Positions 49,414 through 57,941 of a stretch of DNA of 64,000 nt are shown here, one piece after another. The stretch spans positions 186,001-250,000 of the forward strand of contig NZ_PSNX01000010.1 in assembly GCF_002930615.1 (NCBI RefSeq), given 5' to 3'. The notes below the pieces were generated by a model that did no database searches, was not told where the DNA came from, and worked only from the letters and a program-made list of their open reading frames with translations. A program made the position numbers and the translations under genes. This DNA comes from Caldimonas caldifontis. Its GTDB lineage: Bacteria > Pseudomonadota > Gammaproteobacteria > Burkholderiales > Burkholderiaceae_C. How positions within the stretch are numbered: position 1 is the first letter of the stretch; each line of letters starts with the position of its first letter.

Positions 49414-49458
49414 TCGCCATGAGGACGGCCCGGGACCACCGGGCCCGACATGGCGGCT

Positions 49459-49517
49459 CCTTCGACAGCCTGTCGAAGGCAGCCGGAAAGGCCGACGAAG
49501 GGTTCGGCCTTTTTTTA
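49459..49517 (+). terminator. Terminator after rplT
   Basis: CCTTCGACA-gcc-TGTCGAAGG (49459-49479), then AAAGGCCGA (49487-49495) with TCGGCCTTT (49504-49512) and a run of T to 49516. The second is a clear intrinsic terminator between rplT and pheS. No Phe-rich leader peptide was found before it. Confidence 0.8.
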
Positions 49518-49573
49518 TTGCCGCCAGATGCACTCCGAGGCCCAGGCCTCGGGCTCACAGACGCCCAGACAGC

Positions 49574-50611
49574 ATGAACGAACTCGAACAACTGGTCCGC
49601 ACTGCTCACGCTGAGTTCGACAGTGCAACCACTCCGGCCGAGCTGGAGAACGCGAAGGCCCGCTTCCTGGGCAAATCGGGTCGCCTGACCGAGCTGCTCA
49701 AAGGCCTGGGTGCGCTGACCCCCGACGAGAAGAAGACCCGTGGTGCGGCCATCAACGATGCCAAGCAGCAGATCGAGGCGGCGCTCCACCAGCGCCGCCA
49801 GGCACTGGCCGACGCGGAACTGGAGCGGCAGCTGCGGGCCGAAGCGCTGGATGTGACCCTGCCGGGTCGCCGGCGCGGCAGTGCGGGCCTGCACCCCGTC
49901 ACGCGCGCCATGGAGCGCATCGAAGCGATTTTCGGGTCGATGGGCTTCGAGGTCGCTGATGGCCCCGAGATCGAGTCCGACTGGTTCAACTTCACGGCCT
50001 TGAACACGCCGGAAGACCATCCCGCGCGTTCGATGCACGATACCTTCTACGTGGAAGGCGGGCATCTGCTGCGCACGCACACCAGCCCGATGCAGATCCG
50101 CCATGCCGTGCAGCATGTCAAGCGTCATCGCGCGCTGCTTGACGCCGGGCTTCCCATGCCCGACATCCGCGTGATCGCCCCGGGCCGCACCTATCGCGTG
50201 GACAGCGACGCCACCCACTCGCCGATGTTCCACCAGGTCGAGGGTCTGTGGGTGGGTGAGAACGTGAGCTTCAAGGACCTGAAGTCGGTTTACGTGAACT
50301 TCCTCCAGGAGTTCTTCGAGACCCGCGACATGCGCATCCGCTTCCGGCCGAGCTACTTCCCCTTCACCGAGCCCAGCGCCGAAATCGACATGATGTTCGG
50401 CAGCGGGCCGCTCAAGGGCCGCTGGCTGGAAGTGTCCGGCTCTGGCCAGGTGCACCCCCAGGTGATCCGCAACATGGGGCTGGACCCGGAGCGCTACATT
50501 GGCTTCGCCTTTGGTTCAGGCATCGATCGCCTGGCCATGTTGCGCTACGGCGTGAGCGACCTGCGGCTCTTCTTCGACGGCGACCTGCGCTTCCTGTCGC
50601 AGTTCCGCTGA
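49574..50611 (+). CDS. pheS: Phenylalanyl-tRNA synthetase alpha subunit
   Basis: 345 residues. N-terminal coiled coil (about 1-85; [23 protein letters not shown]) that contacts tRNA-Phe, then class II core: [21 protein letters not shown] (motif 1 region), [21 protein letters not shown] (motif 2) and [18 protein letters not shown] (motif 3). Works as alpha2beta2 with PheT, 45 bp downstream. Preceded by the rplT terminator, so it may have its own promoter or depend on read-through. Confidence 0.96.
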   Translation: MNELEQLVRTAHAEFDSATTPAELENAKARFLGKSGRLTELLKGLGALTPDEKKTRGAAINDAKQQIEAALHQRRQALADAELERQLRAEALDVTLPGRRRGSAGLHPVTRAMERIEAIFGSMGFEVADGPEIESDWFNFTALNTPEDHPARSMHDTFYVEGGHLLRTHTSPMQIRHAVQHVKRHRALLDAGLPMPDIRVIAPGRTYRVDSDATHSPMFHQVEGLWVGENVSFKDLKSVYVNFLQEFFETRDMRIRFRPSYFPFTEPSAEIDMMFGSGPLKGRWLEVSGSGQVHPQVIRNMGLDPERYIGFAFGSGIDRLAMLRYGVSDLRLFFDGDLRFLSQFR

Positions 50612-50656
50612 GTCCCCTTCATCCCGTTTCCCACACCTCTTTCCGAGGAAGTCGAC

Positions 50657-53077
50657 GTGCAATTTCCTGAGTCCTGGTTGCGTGAGTTCTGTGATCCACC
50701 GCTGAGCACCGAAGCCCTGGCCGAGCTGCTCACGATGGCAGGCCTGGAAGTGGAGGACCTGCGCCCCGTGGCCCCGCCGTTCACGTCCGTGGTCGTGGCG
50801 CAGGTGATGGAAGTGCAGCGTCACCCGAATGCGGACCGTCTGAACGTGTGTCGCGTGGATGCCGGCACGGGCGAGATGCTGCAGATCGTGTGCGGCGCGC
50901 CCAACGTGAAGGCTGGGATCAAGGTGCCCTGCGCGCTGGTGGGCGCAGAATTGCCGCCGGCAGAGGAGGGCGGCGAGACTTTCCGGATCAAGCTCGGCAA
51001 GCTGCGTGGCGTGGAAAGCCAGGGCATGCTGTGCTCTGCGCGCGAGCTGAAGCTGTCGGAGGATCACGGCGGTCTGTTGATCCTGGCCGAGGACGCGCCT
51101 GTGGGCCTCGACGTGCGTGAGCACCTGGGGCTGGACGACACGCTGTTCACGCTCAAGCTCACCCCCAATCTGGCGCATTGCCTGAGTGTCTACGGCATCG
51201 CTCGCGAGGTGTCGGCGCTCACGGGGGCGCCACTCAGAACACCGGACTTCCCACCTGTGTCGGTGGGTCACGACGCCCGGCTTCCCGTCAGGATCGAGGC
51301 GCCGGACCTTTGCGGGCGCTTCTCTGGTCGCATCATCCGCAACGTGAACCCGCGTGCGGCCACACCAGCATGGATGGTCGAGCGGCTCGCGCGCTGCGGC
51401 CAACGGTCGGTCAACGCGCTGGTCGACATCTCGAACTATGTGATGTTCGAGTTCGGCCGGCCGTCCCATATCTTCGACCTCGACAAGATCCAGGGCGGAC
51501 TGACGGTGCGCTGGGGGCGCCGGGGTGAGCAGCTCGAACTGCTGAACGGCAACACCATCGAGGTGGACGAGCAGGTGGGCGTGATCGCCGATGACCAGGC
51601 TGTCGAGTCCCTGGCGGGGATCATGGGAGGGGAAGCCACGGCGACCTCCGACGACACTCGCAACATCTATGTCGAGGCTGCGTTCTGGTGGCCCAAGGCG
51701 GTGGCAGGGCGCTCGCGCCGCTACAACTTCTCCACCGATGCCGGGCATCGCTTCGAGCGGGGAGTGGACCCTGCGCTGACGGTGGAGCACATCGAGCGCA
51801 TTTCGCAGCTGGTGATCGACATCTGTGGTGGTGAAGCCGGCCCGATGGATGACCAGATCCTCGCGGTGCCCGAGCGCAAGCCTGTCAGTCTGCGCGTGGA
51901 CCGGGCCTGCAAGGTCATCGGCATGCCCGTCACGCAGGAAGAATGCGCTGGCGTGTTCGAGCGACTGGGCCTGGCCTTCACCCAGGAGCCGGGGCGACTG
52001 ACGGTGCAGCCACCGAGCTGGCGCTTCGACCTGCAGATCGAGGAAGACCTGATCGAGGAAGTGATCCGGGTGCTGGGCTATGGGCGCCTGCCCGATACGC
52101 CACCGTTGGCTCCCGTGGTGGCCAAGGTGCGATCCGAGTCACGCCGCGGGCTGCATGCCGTGCGTCATGCCCTTGCGGCGCTGGACTACCAGGAAACGCT
52201 CAATTTCAGCTTTGTCGAGCCGCAGTGGGAGCAGGACTTCGCCGGCAACGAGCGCCCCATTGCGCTGCTCAACCCCATTGCCGCACCGCTGAGCGTGATG
52301 CGCTCCAGCCTGATTGGCAGCCTGGTGCAGGTCTTGCGTTTCAATCTCGCACGCAAGGCGTCGCGCGTGCGAGTCTTCGAAGCGGGTCGGGTGTTCCTGC
52401 GCGATGACTCGGTGACCGAGTCCGACACCACCGTGGCCGGGCTGCGCCAGCCCCTGCGCATCAGTGGTCTGGCTTACGGCTCGAGCGTGGAACTGCAATG
52501 GGGCCAGGATGATCGTCCCGTAGACTTCTTTGATGTGAAGGGGGATGTGGAGGCACTGCTTGCACCCCTGCCACTGCGTTTCGAGCCGGCCAGCCACCCT
52601 GCGATGCACCCCGGGCGCTGTGCACGTGTGCTGATGGATGGCCGTGAGATCGGCCACGTGGGAGAACTGCATCCGCGCTGGCGGCAGCGCTACGAGCTGC
52701 CCATGGCACCTGTCGTGTTCGAACTCGATGCCGATGCCGTGCTGGAGCGCCGCTTGCCGGCCTACGAACCGATTGCCCGTCATCAGGCGGTGGTGCGAGA
52801 CATCGCCGTGATCGTGCGCGATGGTGTGAGCCACGATGCTCTGCTGGACGCTGCGCATGCTGCACCGACCGAGGGCTTGCTTCGGGATGCCGTACTGTTC
52901 GATGTGTACCGCCCCAAGAGCCCCACGCCCGAAATCGGTGTGGGGGAGCGCAGCATGGCCCTGAGGTTGGAACTGCTGGACGACAAAGGGGGGCTGACCG
53001 ACGAACGCATCGACGCCGTCGTGCGGGCCGTGGTGGACAGCCTGGCCTCGCGCGTGGGCGCGCGATTGCGGGCCTGA
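50657..53077 (+). CDS. pheT: Phenylalanyl-tRNA synthetase beta subunit
   Basis: 806 residues (E. coli 795). GTG start 50657 with GAGGAA about 8 bases upstream; [21 protein letters not shown]. Domains: tRNA-binding OB fold (about 40-150; [22 protein letters not shown]), B3/B4 editing (about 210-375), B5, inactive class II-like core (from about 480) and ferredoxin-like anticodon-binding domain at the end (about 715-806; [18 protein letters not shown]). Misacylated Tyr-tRNA is cleared by the editing site in the family. Confidence 0.96.
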   Translation: MQFPESWLREFCDPPLSTEALAELLTMAGLEVEDLRPVAPPFTSVVVAQVMEVQRHPNADRLNVCRVDAGTGEMLQIVCGAPNVKAGIKVPCALVGAELPPAEEGGETFRIKLGKLRGVESQGMLCSARELKLSEDHGGLLILAEDAPVGLDVREHLGLDDTLFTLKLTPNLAHCLSVYGIAREVSALTGAPLRTPDFPPVSVGHDARLPVRIEAPDLCGRFSGRIIRNVNPRAATPAWMVERLARCGQRSVNALVDISNYVMFEFGRPSHIFDLDKIQGGLTVRWGRRGEQLELLNGNTIEVDEQVGVIADDQAVESLAGIMGGEATATSDDTRNIYVEAAFWWPKAVAGRSRRYNFSTDAGHRFERGVDPALTVEHIERISQLVIDICGGEAGPMDDQILAVPERKPVSLRVDRACKVIGMPVTQEECAGVFERLGLAFTQEPGRLTVQPPSWRFDLQIEEDLIEEVIRVLGYGRLPDTPPLAPVVAKVRSESRRGLHAVRHALAALDYQETLNFSFVEPQWEQDFAGNERPIALLNPIAAPLSVMRSSLIGSLVQVLRFNLARKASRVRVFEAGRVFLRDDSVTESDTTVAGLRQPLRISGLAYGSSVELQWGQDDRPVDFFDVKGDVEALLAPLPLRFEPASHPAMHPGRCARVLMDGREIGHVGELHPRWRQRYELPMAPVVFELDADAVLERRLPAYEPIARHQAVVRDIAVIVRDGVSHDALLDAAHAAPTEGLLRDAVLFDVYRPKSPTPEIGVGERSMALRLELLDDKGGLTDERIDAVVRAVVDSLASRVGARLRA

Positions 53078-53096
53078 TCGAGAAGGAGCGAACGAG

Positions 53097-53438
53097 ATGG
53101 ACCGCGTGATCCTGCCAGTGATCGAGACTCCCACCTTGACCAAGGCGGAACTGGCCGATCTCCTGTTCGAGCGGCTCGGGCTGAACAAGCGCGAGTCCAA
53201 GGACATGGTCGAGGCCTTCTTCGAGATCATCCACGCCAGCCTGATGAAGGGCGAGGATGTCAAGCTCTCAGGCTTCGGCAACTTCCAGATCCGGCGCAAG
53301 GCACCGCGTCCGGGGCGCAACCCACGCACGGGTGAGTCCATCCCGATCAAAGCCCGCAATGTGGTCACATTTCACGCCAGCCACAAACTGAAGGGCCTGG
53401 TGCAAGGGGACACCCCGCTGGGGGAAGACTTCGAGTAA
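53097..53438 (+). CDS. ihfA: Integration host factor subunit alpha
   Basis: 113 residues, DNA-bending HU/IHF family. [61 protein letters not shown] (DNA-intercalating arm Pro) and [18 protein letters not shown]. Some residues longer at both ends than E. coli IHF-alpha (99). AAGGAG stands 8 bases before the ATG. It is 19 bp after pheT, the standard place. Confidence 0.96.
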   Translation: MDRVILPVIETPTLTKAELADLLFERLGLNKRESKDMVEAFFEIIHASLMKGEDVKLSGFGNFQIRRKAPRPGRNPRTGESIPIKARNVVTFHASHKLKGLVQGDTPLGEDFE

Positions 53439-53474
53439 AGTCTTAGCTTTCCCCTACGATCTCATTGATTTTCA

Positions 53475-53966
53475 ATGGAGAAAGCGCTCCCAGCGATTCC
53501 AGCCAAGCGCTACTTCACCATCGGTGAGGTCAGCGAGCTGTGCGGTGTGAAGCCCTATGTGCTGCGGTACTGGGAACAGGAGTTCACGCAGCTCAAGCCG
53601 ATGAAGCGGCGTGGCAACCGGCGCTATTACCAGCACCACGAGGTGTTGCTGATCCGTCGCATCCGCGAGTTGCTGTACGAGCATGGATTCACCATCAGCG
53701 GGGCGCGCAATCGCCTGGCTGAGATGGGCCCCCAAGGGCGCCTGGCCGGCGCAGCCTTACCGGACTCCATGGGCAGCTTCGAGGAAATGAGTACCGATGC
53801 GCCCGAGAGTTTTGGTGATGAGGAGGAGTCACCGCCGTGCGCATCGGGGCAATCCGTCGCTCTCGCATCACCACCCCCTGCGGCCGTGCTCACCGAAGGT
53901 CCCATGAGTCTTGCCCGGGTGCGAGAGGAACTGATTTCGATACGCACTCTACTGGCACAAGAGTGA
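53475..53966 (+). CDS. MerR-family transcriptional regulator
   Basis: 163 residues. N-terminal MerR HTH (about 12-80): YFTIGEVSELCGVKPYVLRYW, GNRRYYQHHEVLLIRRIREL. The rest is a low-complexity acidic/Pro linker and a short helix (LARVREELISIRTLLAQ) that may dimerise. This unnamed MerR-type gene follows ihfA in most proteobacteria; no effector-binding Cys cluster is seen. Starts 36 bp after ihfA. Function unknown. Confidence 0.92.
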   Translation: MEKALPAIPAKRYFTIGEVSELCGVKPYVLRYWEQEFTQLKPMKRRGNRRYYQHHEVLLIRRIRELLYEHGFTISGARNRLAEMGPQGRLAGAALPDSMGSFEEMSTDAPESFGDEEESPPCASGQSVALASPPPAAVLTEGPMSLARVREELISIRTLLAQE

Positions 53967-53982
53967 ATTTTCTGTCTATAAT
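53953..53982 (+). promoter_or_regulatory. tRNA-Pro promoter
   Basis: TATAAT at 53977-53982, with TGGCAC (53953-53958) as a possible -35 at 18-bp spacing. It overlaps the 3' end of the MerR gene and lies 12 bp before the tRNA. Confidence 0.6.
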
Positions 53983-53994
53983 GCAAGGCTTCGT

Positions 53995-54071
53995 CGGGGT
54001 GTAGCGCAGCCTGGTAGCGCACTTGCATGGGGTGCAAGGGGTCGCGAGTTCGAATCCCGCCACCCCGACCA
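53995..54071 (+). tRNA. tRNA-Pro, anticodon GGG
   Basis: 77 bases. Acceptor CGGGGTG/CACCCCG, anticodon stem CTTGC/GCAAG enclosing ATGGGGT (anticodon GGG, reading CCC), T-arm GTTCGAATC, genomic CCA at 54069-54071. No integrase follows, so the gene does not mark an island edge here. Confidence 0.95.
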
Positions 54072-54082
54072 TCGAACGGCAG

Positions 54083-54113
54083 AGCCCGGTGTCCACAAGA
54101 CACCGGGCTTTTT
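54083..54113 (+). terminator. Terminator of tRNA-Pro
   Basis: AGCCCGGTGTC-cacaa-GACACCGGGCT, an 11-bp perfect stem, with a TTTTT tail. Strong intrinsic terminator. Confidence 0.9.
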
Positions 54114-54181
54114 GCTTGGTGCCCGGCGCGCTCACGCCAACCTTCGCTACATTGCACGCATGATCTTGCGTGGTCGCTGCC

Positions 54182-54601
54182 ATGTTTGCTGCGCTGGCTA
54201 GTCACCCTTGGGCCTACCCGATGCTCGAGGTGGTGCACATCGTCGGCATCGCGTTGCTGCTCGGCAACCTCGTGTTGCTGGAGCTTCGTGTGTGGGGATG
54301 GGCCAGCCAGGTGCCGGTGGCACCGCTGGCCCGACTGAGCCTCACGCTTGCCCTGGCGGGCTTTGGCCTGGCTGCGGTCTCCGGCCTGGTGATGTTTGCC
54401 ACGGCACCGATGGAACTGCTGGCCAATCGCGCGTTCACAGTCAAGATGTTCCTGCTCATGCTGGCAGGCTGCAACGCGGCCTTCTTCCATGCGCGCGGCT
54501 CTTTGGTGCGTCTGGACGGAGTGGCCAGGGGCCTGATGCTGGTCTCTACAGCGCTTTGGCTGTTGGTGATCACCTGCGGGCGGTGGATCGGCTATTGGTG
54601 A
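54182..54601 (+). CDS. Small membrane protein, DUF6644-like
   Basis: About 139 residues with four predicted membrane helices. The first helix has PMLEVVHIVGIALLLGNLVLLELRV-type sequence with an internal His, and another His follows in AAFFHARGS. Such His pairs in four-helix membrane proteins can bind haem, which is only a possibility. The layout resembles the DUF6644 group; assignment not certain. ATG 54182 or GTG 54170 could be the start; neither has a clear ribosome site. The next gene starts 12 bp downstream, suggesting co-transcription. Confidence 0.7.
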   Translation: MFAALASHPWAYPMLEVVHIVGIALLLGNLVLLELRVWGWASQVPVAPLARLSLTLALAGFGLAAVSGLVMFATAPMELLANRAFTVKMFLLMLAGCNAAFFHARGSLVRLDGVARGLMLVSTALWLLVITCGRWIGYW

Positions 54602-54613
54602 AGGAGCCTCTCG

Positions 54614-55096
54614 ATGATGGACCGACGAGATTTCTTGCGAACCGCTACGGCACTGGGCGGCTCAGCCTGTGCGGGCTGGGCCTGGGCTCACCATGGATGG
54701 AGCAGCTTCGACCAGGATCGCCCCCTCTACCTGGAAGGGCGAGTGGCGGAGGTGCGCTGGCGCAACCCGCACGCCGAACTGGTGCTGGAGGTGCCGGCCG
54801 ACCTGCAATTGCCTGCCGATCTGGCCCGCCGCGAACTGCCCCGACAGAGTGCCCCGGTGGATGGGGCGGCGCTGCTGGCCAGGACTGGCTTGCCGACACG
54901 CAAGGACACGCGATGGGAGGTTGAACTGGCGCCGCTGTTTCGCCTGAATCAATGGCAGATGCCGCAGATCGCCACAGGCGCGCGGGTGGCGGTGGTGGGC
55001 TTCACGTTCAAGGAGGAGAAGGGCGACGCGCTGCTGCGTGCGGAGTACCTCTTCCTCGACGGGAAGATCTACGGCTTGCGGTCTGCGCCTGCCTGA
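54614..55096 (+). CDS. DUF6152-like exported protein with Tat-type signal
   Basis: 160 residues. Start MMDRRDFLRTATALGGSA has the twin-Arg of a Tat signal, cleaved about AHA. The mature start HHGWSSFDQDRPLYLEG and EVRWRNPHAELVLEV are typical of DUF6152 proteins. The N-terminal His pair could bind a metal. It ends KIYGLRSAPA. Function unknown. AAGGAG is 9 bases before the ATG. It follows the membrane protein closely and converges on tolC with 30 bp between. Confidence 0.75.
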   Translation: MMDRRDFLRTATALGGSACAGWAWAHHGWSSFDQDRPLYLEGRVAEVRWRNPHAELVLEVPADLQLPADLARRELPRQSAPVDGAALLARTGLPTRKDTRWEVELAPLFRLNQWQMPQIATGARVAVVGFTFKEEKGDALLRAEYLFLDGKIYGLRSAPA

Positions 55097-55126
55097 ATCC
55101 GTTGCGGCCCATGGATCGACAGGGGC

Positions 55127-57007
55127 TCAGCGGTTCGTTTCACGCTGAATGAGCCACTGGCTGCTTTCCTGGCGCCAGGTCAGGACCTTGTGCATCTTGT
55201 CGCTGTAGTCGAGCGATGTGTAGGTCTGGTCGAAGGCCGTTTCGATGGTGTCCGGTGCCAGGGTGCGGGTGCGAATGCTGTCCAGTGTGAGTCCGATCGG
55301 GCCGGGCTTGGTGACTCGCGTGCGTCGTTGGGCCAGCCATTCGTCATAGCTCATCGTCACGGGCTCGAAACGCGCTGAGTAGAAGCCCATGTAGCGGGGC
55401 AGATCCTTGGCCCGCCAGGCGGCCGCCCAGCCATCCAGCTGCTGGAGCACGCTGCCAACGGCACTTCCGCTGTCGGCCGGGGCGGCGGGAGGGGCCGATG
55501 AGGTCGATGGCGTTGCCGAAGGCTCGGGGGCGGCCCCAGCGGGAGTGGGGGCGAGGAGCCTGCGGGCGCGTTCGTCGAGTTCGGTGCGTGGCGTGGTCTC
55601 TACCACAGGGGCGCTGACGGGGCAGCGCTGTGCGCCGTCATCGCCGGCACTCCAGCCGGCATCCGGCGCGGCGTCTTCCAGTGGGCGACTCAGGCCCAGT
55701 GAAGGGAGCAACTCACCCATGGCGGCTTGTGTGCGCAGCCGGGCAATGTCGAGATCATGGCGCGCGTTTGCATAGGCGCGTCGGGCCGTGTACAGCTCGT
55801 TCTCGGCATTCAGCAGGTCCAGCAGGCTGCGCTGCCCGATGTCGAACTGCCGGCGGTAGGCATTGCGTGCCTTCTCGATGGCGATCTGATTGGCCTCCAG
55901 GTACTGGAGCTGATCGACAAGCTTGCGGGTGTCGTTGTAGGCGATGCTGGCGGTCTGGATCACATCGCGGCAGGTCGCATCCCGCTCGTCGGCGGCCTGA
56001 TTCATCAGGCTTGCAGCCTGACGGACCCGGGCTTGATCGGCACCACCGTTATAGAGGTTCCAGTTGAGCACGATTTCACCCACGGTGTCGCGCTTCTGGC
56101 CGGCCAGGCCTTCGTAGTTGTGGCCTGCACCGGTGCGCACGCGGGCCTCCACTCGCGGCTGGTAGGCGGCTTCGCGGATGGAGGCCTGCGAGCGTGCAGC
56201 ACGCAGGTTCTCGACCGCTGCGGAAACCGCAGCGCTGCGTGAGAGGGCGGCCTGCAGCACCGCCTGGTTTGACGCCGGGGCAGGCAGGCTGCTGAGTTCG
56301 ATGGCTGCCAAGGAGCGTTGAGGCAATGACCCGACAATGCGCTGGTAGCGGGCCGTGACGTCGTGCAGGTTGGCGATTTCCGTGTTCAGGTTCGCATCGG
56401 CAAGCGCCAGACGGGCGCCGGCCTGTTCCAGGTCCACGCCTCGCCCGATGCCCGCCTTGAAGCGCTGCTGGATCTGGTCGAACGAGGCCTTGTGCTGGAC
56501 GTAGTTGTCCTCGGCGAGACGGACCAGCTCCTGAAAGCGCGCCACATCGTAGTAAGCCCGCAGGGCTTCGAGGGCCACCTGCTCAGAGACACTGACCAGC
56601 TCGAAATACCGGACCATGCGGCTGTGACCGGCCCGGCGCTGGTCGTTGCGGCCGGCGAGCCCGTCCCACAGCACCTGGGTAAGCCCCAGCGAGACGCCGG
56701 TGCGGTCGAGCGTGTCGTTGGCTGGGGTGCGGTTGTCGAAACGATCACGCTCCCGCCCGGCATTGGCACTCAGGTCGAGCCGGGGGCGGTAGGCAGCGCG
56801 AGCTGCTTCACTGTCGTGCTCTGCAGCGCGGTAGGCGTTCAGTCGAGCCGCCACGTCAGGGTTGCTCTGCAGCGCCTGGCGGGCCACCTCCTGCAATGGG
56901 GCTGGCAGCCCACCGGCTGCTGGGGTCTGGGCCTGGGCAAGTGAGAAGGTCAGGAGCAGGGACAGGGAGAGAGGGCGCAGGCGGGGGATCATCGCGACGT
57001 CATTCAT
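55127..57007 (-). CDS. TolC-family outer-membrane protein fused to a C-terminal NTF2-like (Cds6-type) domain
   Basis: 626 residues; classical TolC is about 450-490. Signal peptide (about 1-27, ending LAQA). Residues about 30-450 are the TolC repeat with helical periplasmic tunnel (ALQSNPDVAARLNAYRAAEHD, LGLTQVLWDG, FDIGQRSLLDLLNAENELYTARRA). A Pro/Ala/Ser linker (about 485-515) leads to a C-terminal domain (about 520-626; LDGWAAAWRAKDLPRYMGFYS) like the NTF2-fold domain of Cds6. Together with the LapG, LapD and RTX adhesin genes it probably makes the outer-membrane exit of a type I secretion system. LapB/LapC-like partners are not in the window. Confidence 0.9.
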   Translation of the reverse strand: MNDVAMIPRLRPLSLSLLLTFSLAQAQTPAAGGLPAPLQEVARQALQSNPDVAARLNAYRAAEHDSEAARAAYRPRLDLSANAGRERDRFDNRTPANDTLDRTGVSLGLTQVLWDGLAGRNDQRRAGHSRMVRYFELVSVSEQVALEALRAYYDVARFQELVRLAEDNYVQHKASFDQIQQRFKAGIGRGVDLEQAGARLALADANLNTEIANLHDVTARYQRIVGSLPQRSLAAIELSSLPAPASNQAVLQAALSRSAAVSAAVENLRAARSQASIREAAYQPRVEARVRTGAGHNYEGLAGQKRDTVGEIVLNWNLYNGGADQARVRQAASLMNQAADERDATCRDVIQTASIAYNDTRKLVDQLQYLEANQIAIEKARNAYRRQFDIGQRSLLDLLNAENELYTARRAYANARHDLDIARLRTQAAMGELLPSLGLSRPLEDAAPDAGWSAGDDGAQRCPVSAPVVETTPRTELDERARRLLAPTPAGAAPEPSATPSTSSAPPAAPADSGSAVGSVLQQLDGWAAAWRAKDLPRYMGFYSARFEPVTMSYDEWLAQRRTRVTKPGPIGLTLDSIRTRTLAPDTIETAFDQTYTSLDYSDKMHKVLTWRQESSQWLIQRETNR

Positions 57008-57193
57008 GATGGGCCGGGGCAGTCTAGCGAGGCAGCGAGAATCGCTCCCCCCTTGCCTGAGGGGGATCCGTGCAATCTGTCACGAAGTTTGTGCATGTCA
57101 CGGCATGGTTTGGCACCGCTCACCGAATTGCCTCGCCTCGGTGCGGCATCTCCCGTGTTGGATGGGCTCGGTTCGCGCTAGGCTTGCGGCCAC
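57008..57193. promoter_or_regulatory. Divergent tolC/lapG intergenic region
   Basis: 186 bp. TCCCCC-cttgcctga-GGGGGA (about 57046-57066) is the only hairpin seen. No -35/-10 pair was convincing, although both genes must start here. Confidence 0.35.
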
Positions 57194-57916
57194 ATGTTTG
57201 CTTGCACTGCACGGCTCTCGGTCCCGCGCTGGCATGCCGTTGCCTGGCGTGCGGCACGGCGTCGCATCGTCTCGGCGCTATGCACCGTGCTGCTGGCCGC
57301 TGCCATGGTATGGGCCACATCGGCGCCCGACGCCCAGCGCATGGCGCGTGCCGCACAGGCTTTGGGGGCTCAGGCCGTCGCCGGCAGCCAGGCGCTCATG
57401 ATGCTGCTCGGCAGCCTGGACCTGACGGACGAGCGCCGCCTGCTCGCGGAAGTGAACGGGTTCTTCAACCGTCGTGTGGTGTTCCAGGATGATGTTGACG
57501 TCTGGGGTGTGGTGGACCATTGGGCCAGCCCGCTGGAAACACTGAACAAGGGGGCGGGCGACTGCGAAGACTTCGCACTGGCAAAGTACTTCAGCCTGCT
57601 CAGCGCCGGGGTGCCGGCAGAGCGGATGCGGCTCGTGTACGTGCGTGCGCGCATCGGTGGTGTGAACGGGGTGAGCCAGGCCCACATGGTGCTGGCTTAC
57701 TATGCCGAGCCCTCGGCGGAGCCGCTCATCCTGGACAACCTCATCGATGACATCCGCCCGGCTTCGAGGCGTCCCGACCTGACGCCCGTCTTCAGCTTCA
57801 ACACGCAAGGCCTGTGGCAGGGTGTGGGCACGACGCTGGCAGGTGATCCGACCGCAAGGTTGTCGCGCTGGCGCGATGTCCTGACCAAGGCCCGCCAGGA
57901 AGGATTCCTGCCATGA
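57194..57916 (+). CDS. lapG: LapG-type periplasmic cysteine protease
   Basis: 240 residues, bacterial transglutaminase-like cysteine proteinase (BTLCP, DUF920). N-terminal hydrophobic segment (about 24-42) serves as signal. Catalytic triad Cys124 (GDCEDFALAKY), His164 (QAHMVLAYY) and Asp181 (ILDNLI); acidic residues next to the Cys bind calcium in Pseudomonas LapG. It cuts the N-terminal region of LapA-like adhesins, releasing cells from biofilm. LapD starts 25 bp downstream and would hold it back. The target site of the adhesin lies outside the window. Confidence 0.93.
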   Translation: MFACTARLSVPRWHAVAWRAARRRIVSALCTVLLAAAMVWATSAPDAQRMARAAQALGAQAVAGSQALMMLLGSLDLTDERRLLAEVNGFFNRRVVFQDDVDVWGVVDHWASPLETLNKGAGDCEDFALAKYFSLLSAGVPAERMRLVYVRARIGGVNGVSQAHMVLAYYAEPSAEPLILDNLIDDIRPASRRPDLTPVFSFNTQGLWQGVGTTLAGDPTARLSRWRDVLTKARQEGFLP

Positions 57917-57941
57917 CCATGAATTTGATTGGAGGGGTTGC

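Noticed and set aside
49414-49520. A Phe-rich leader peptide (pheM-like) before pheS
   Set aside because: Small frames before the terminator contain no cluster of Phe codons, so the E. coli type pheST attenuator is not supported.
53995-54071. Integration site at tRNA-Pro
   Set aside because: The tRNA is complete, followed by its own terminator, and there is no integrase or repeated tRNA 3' end nearby.
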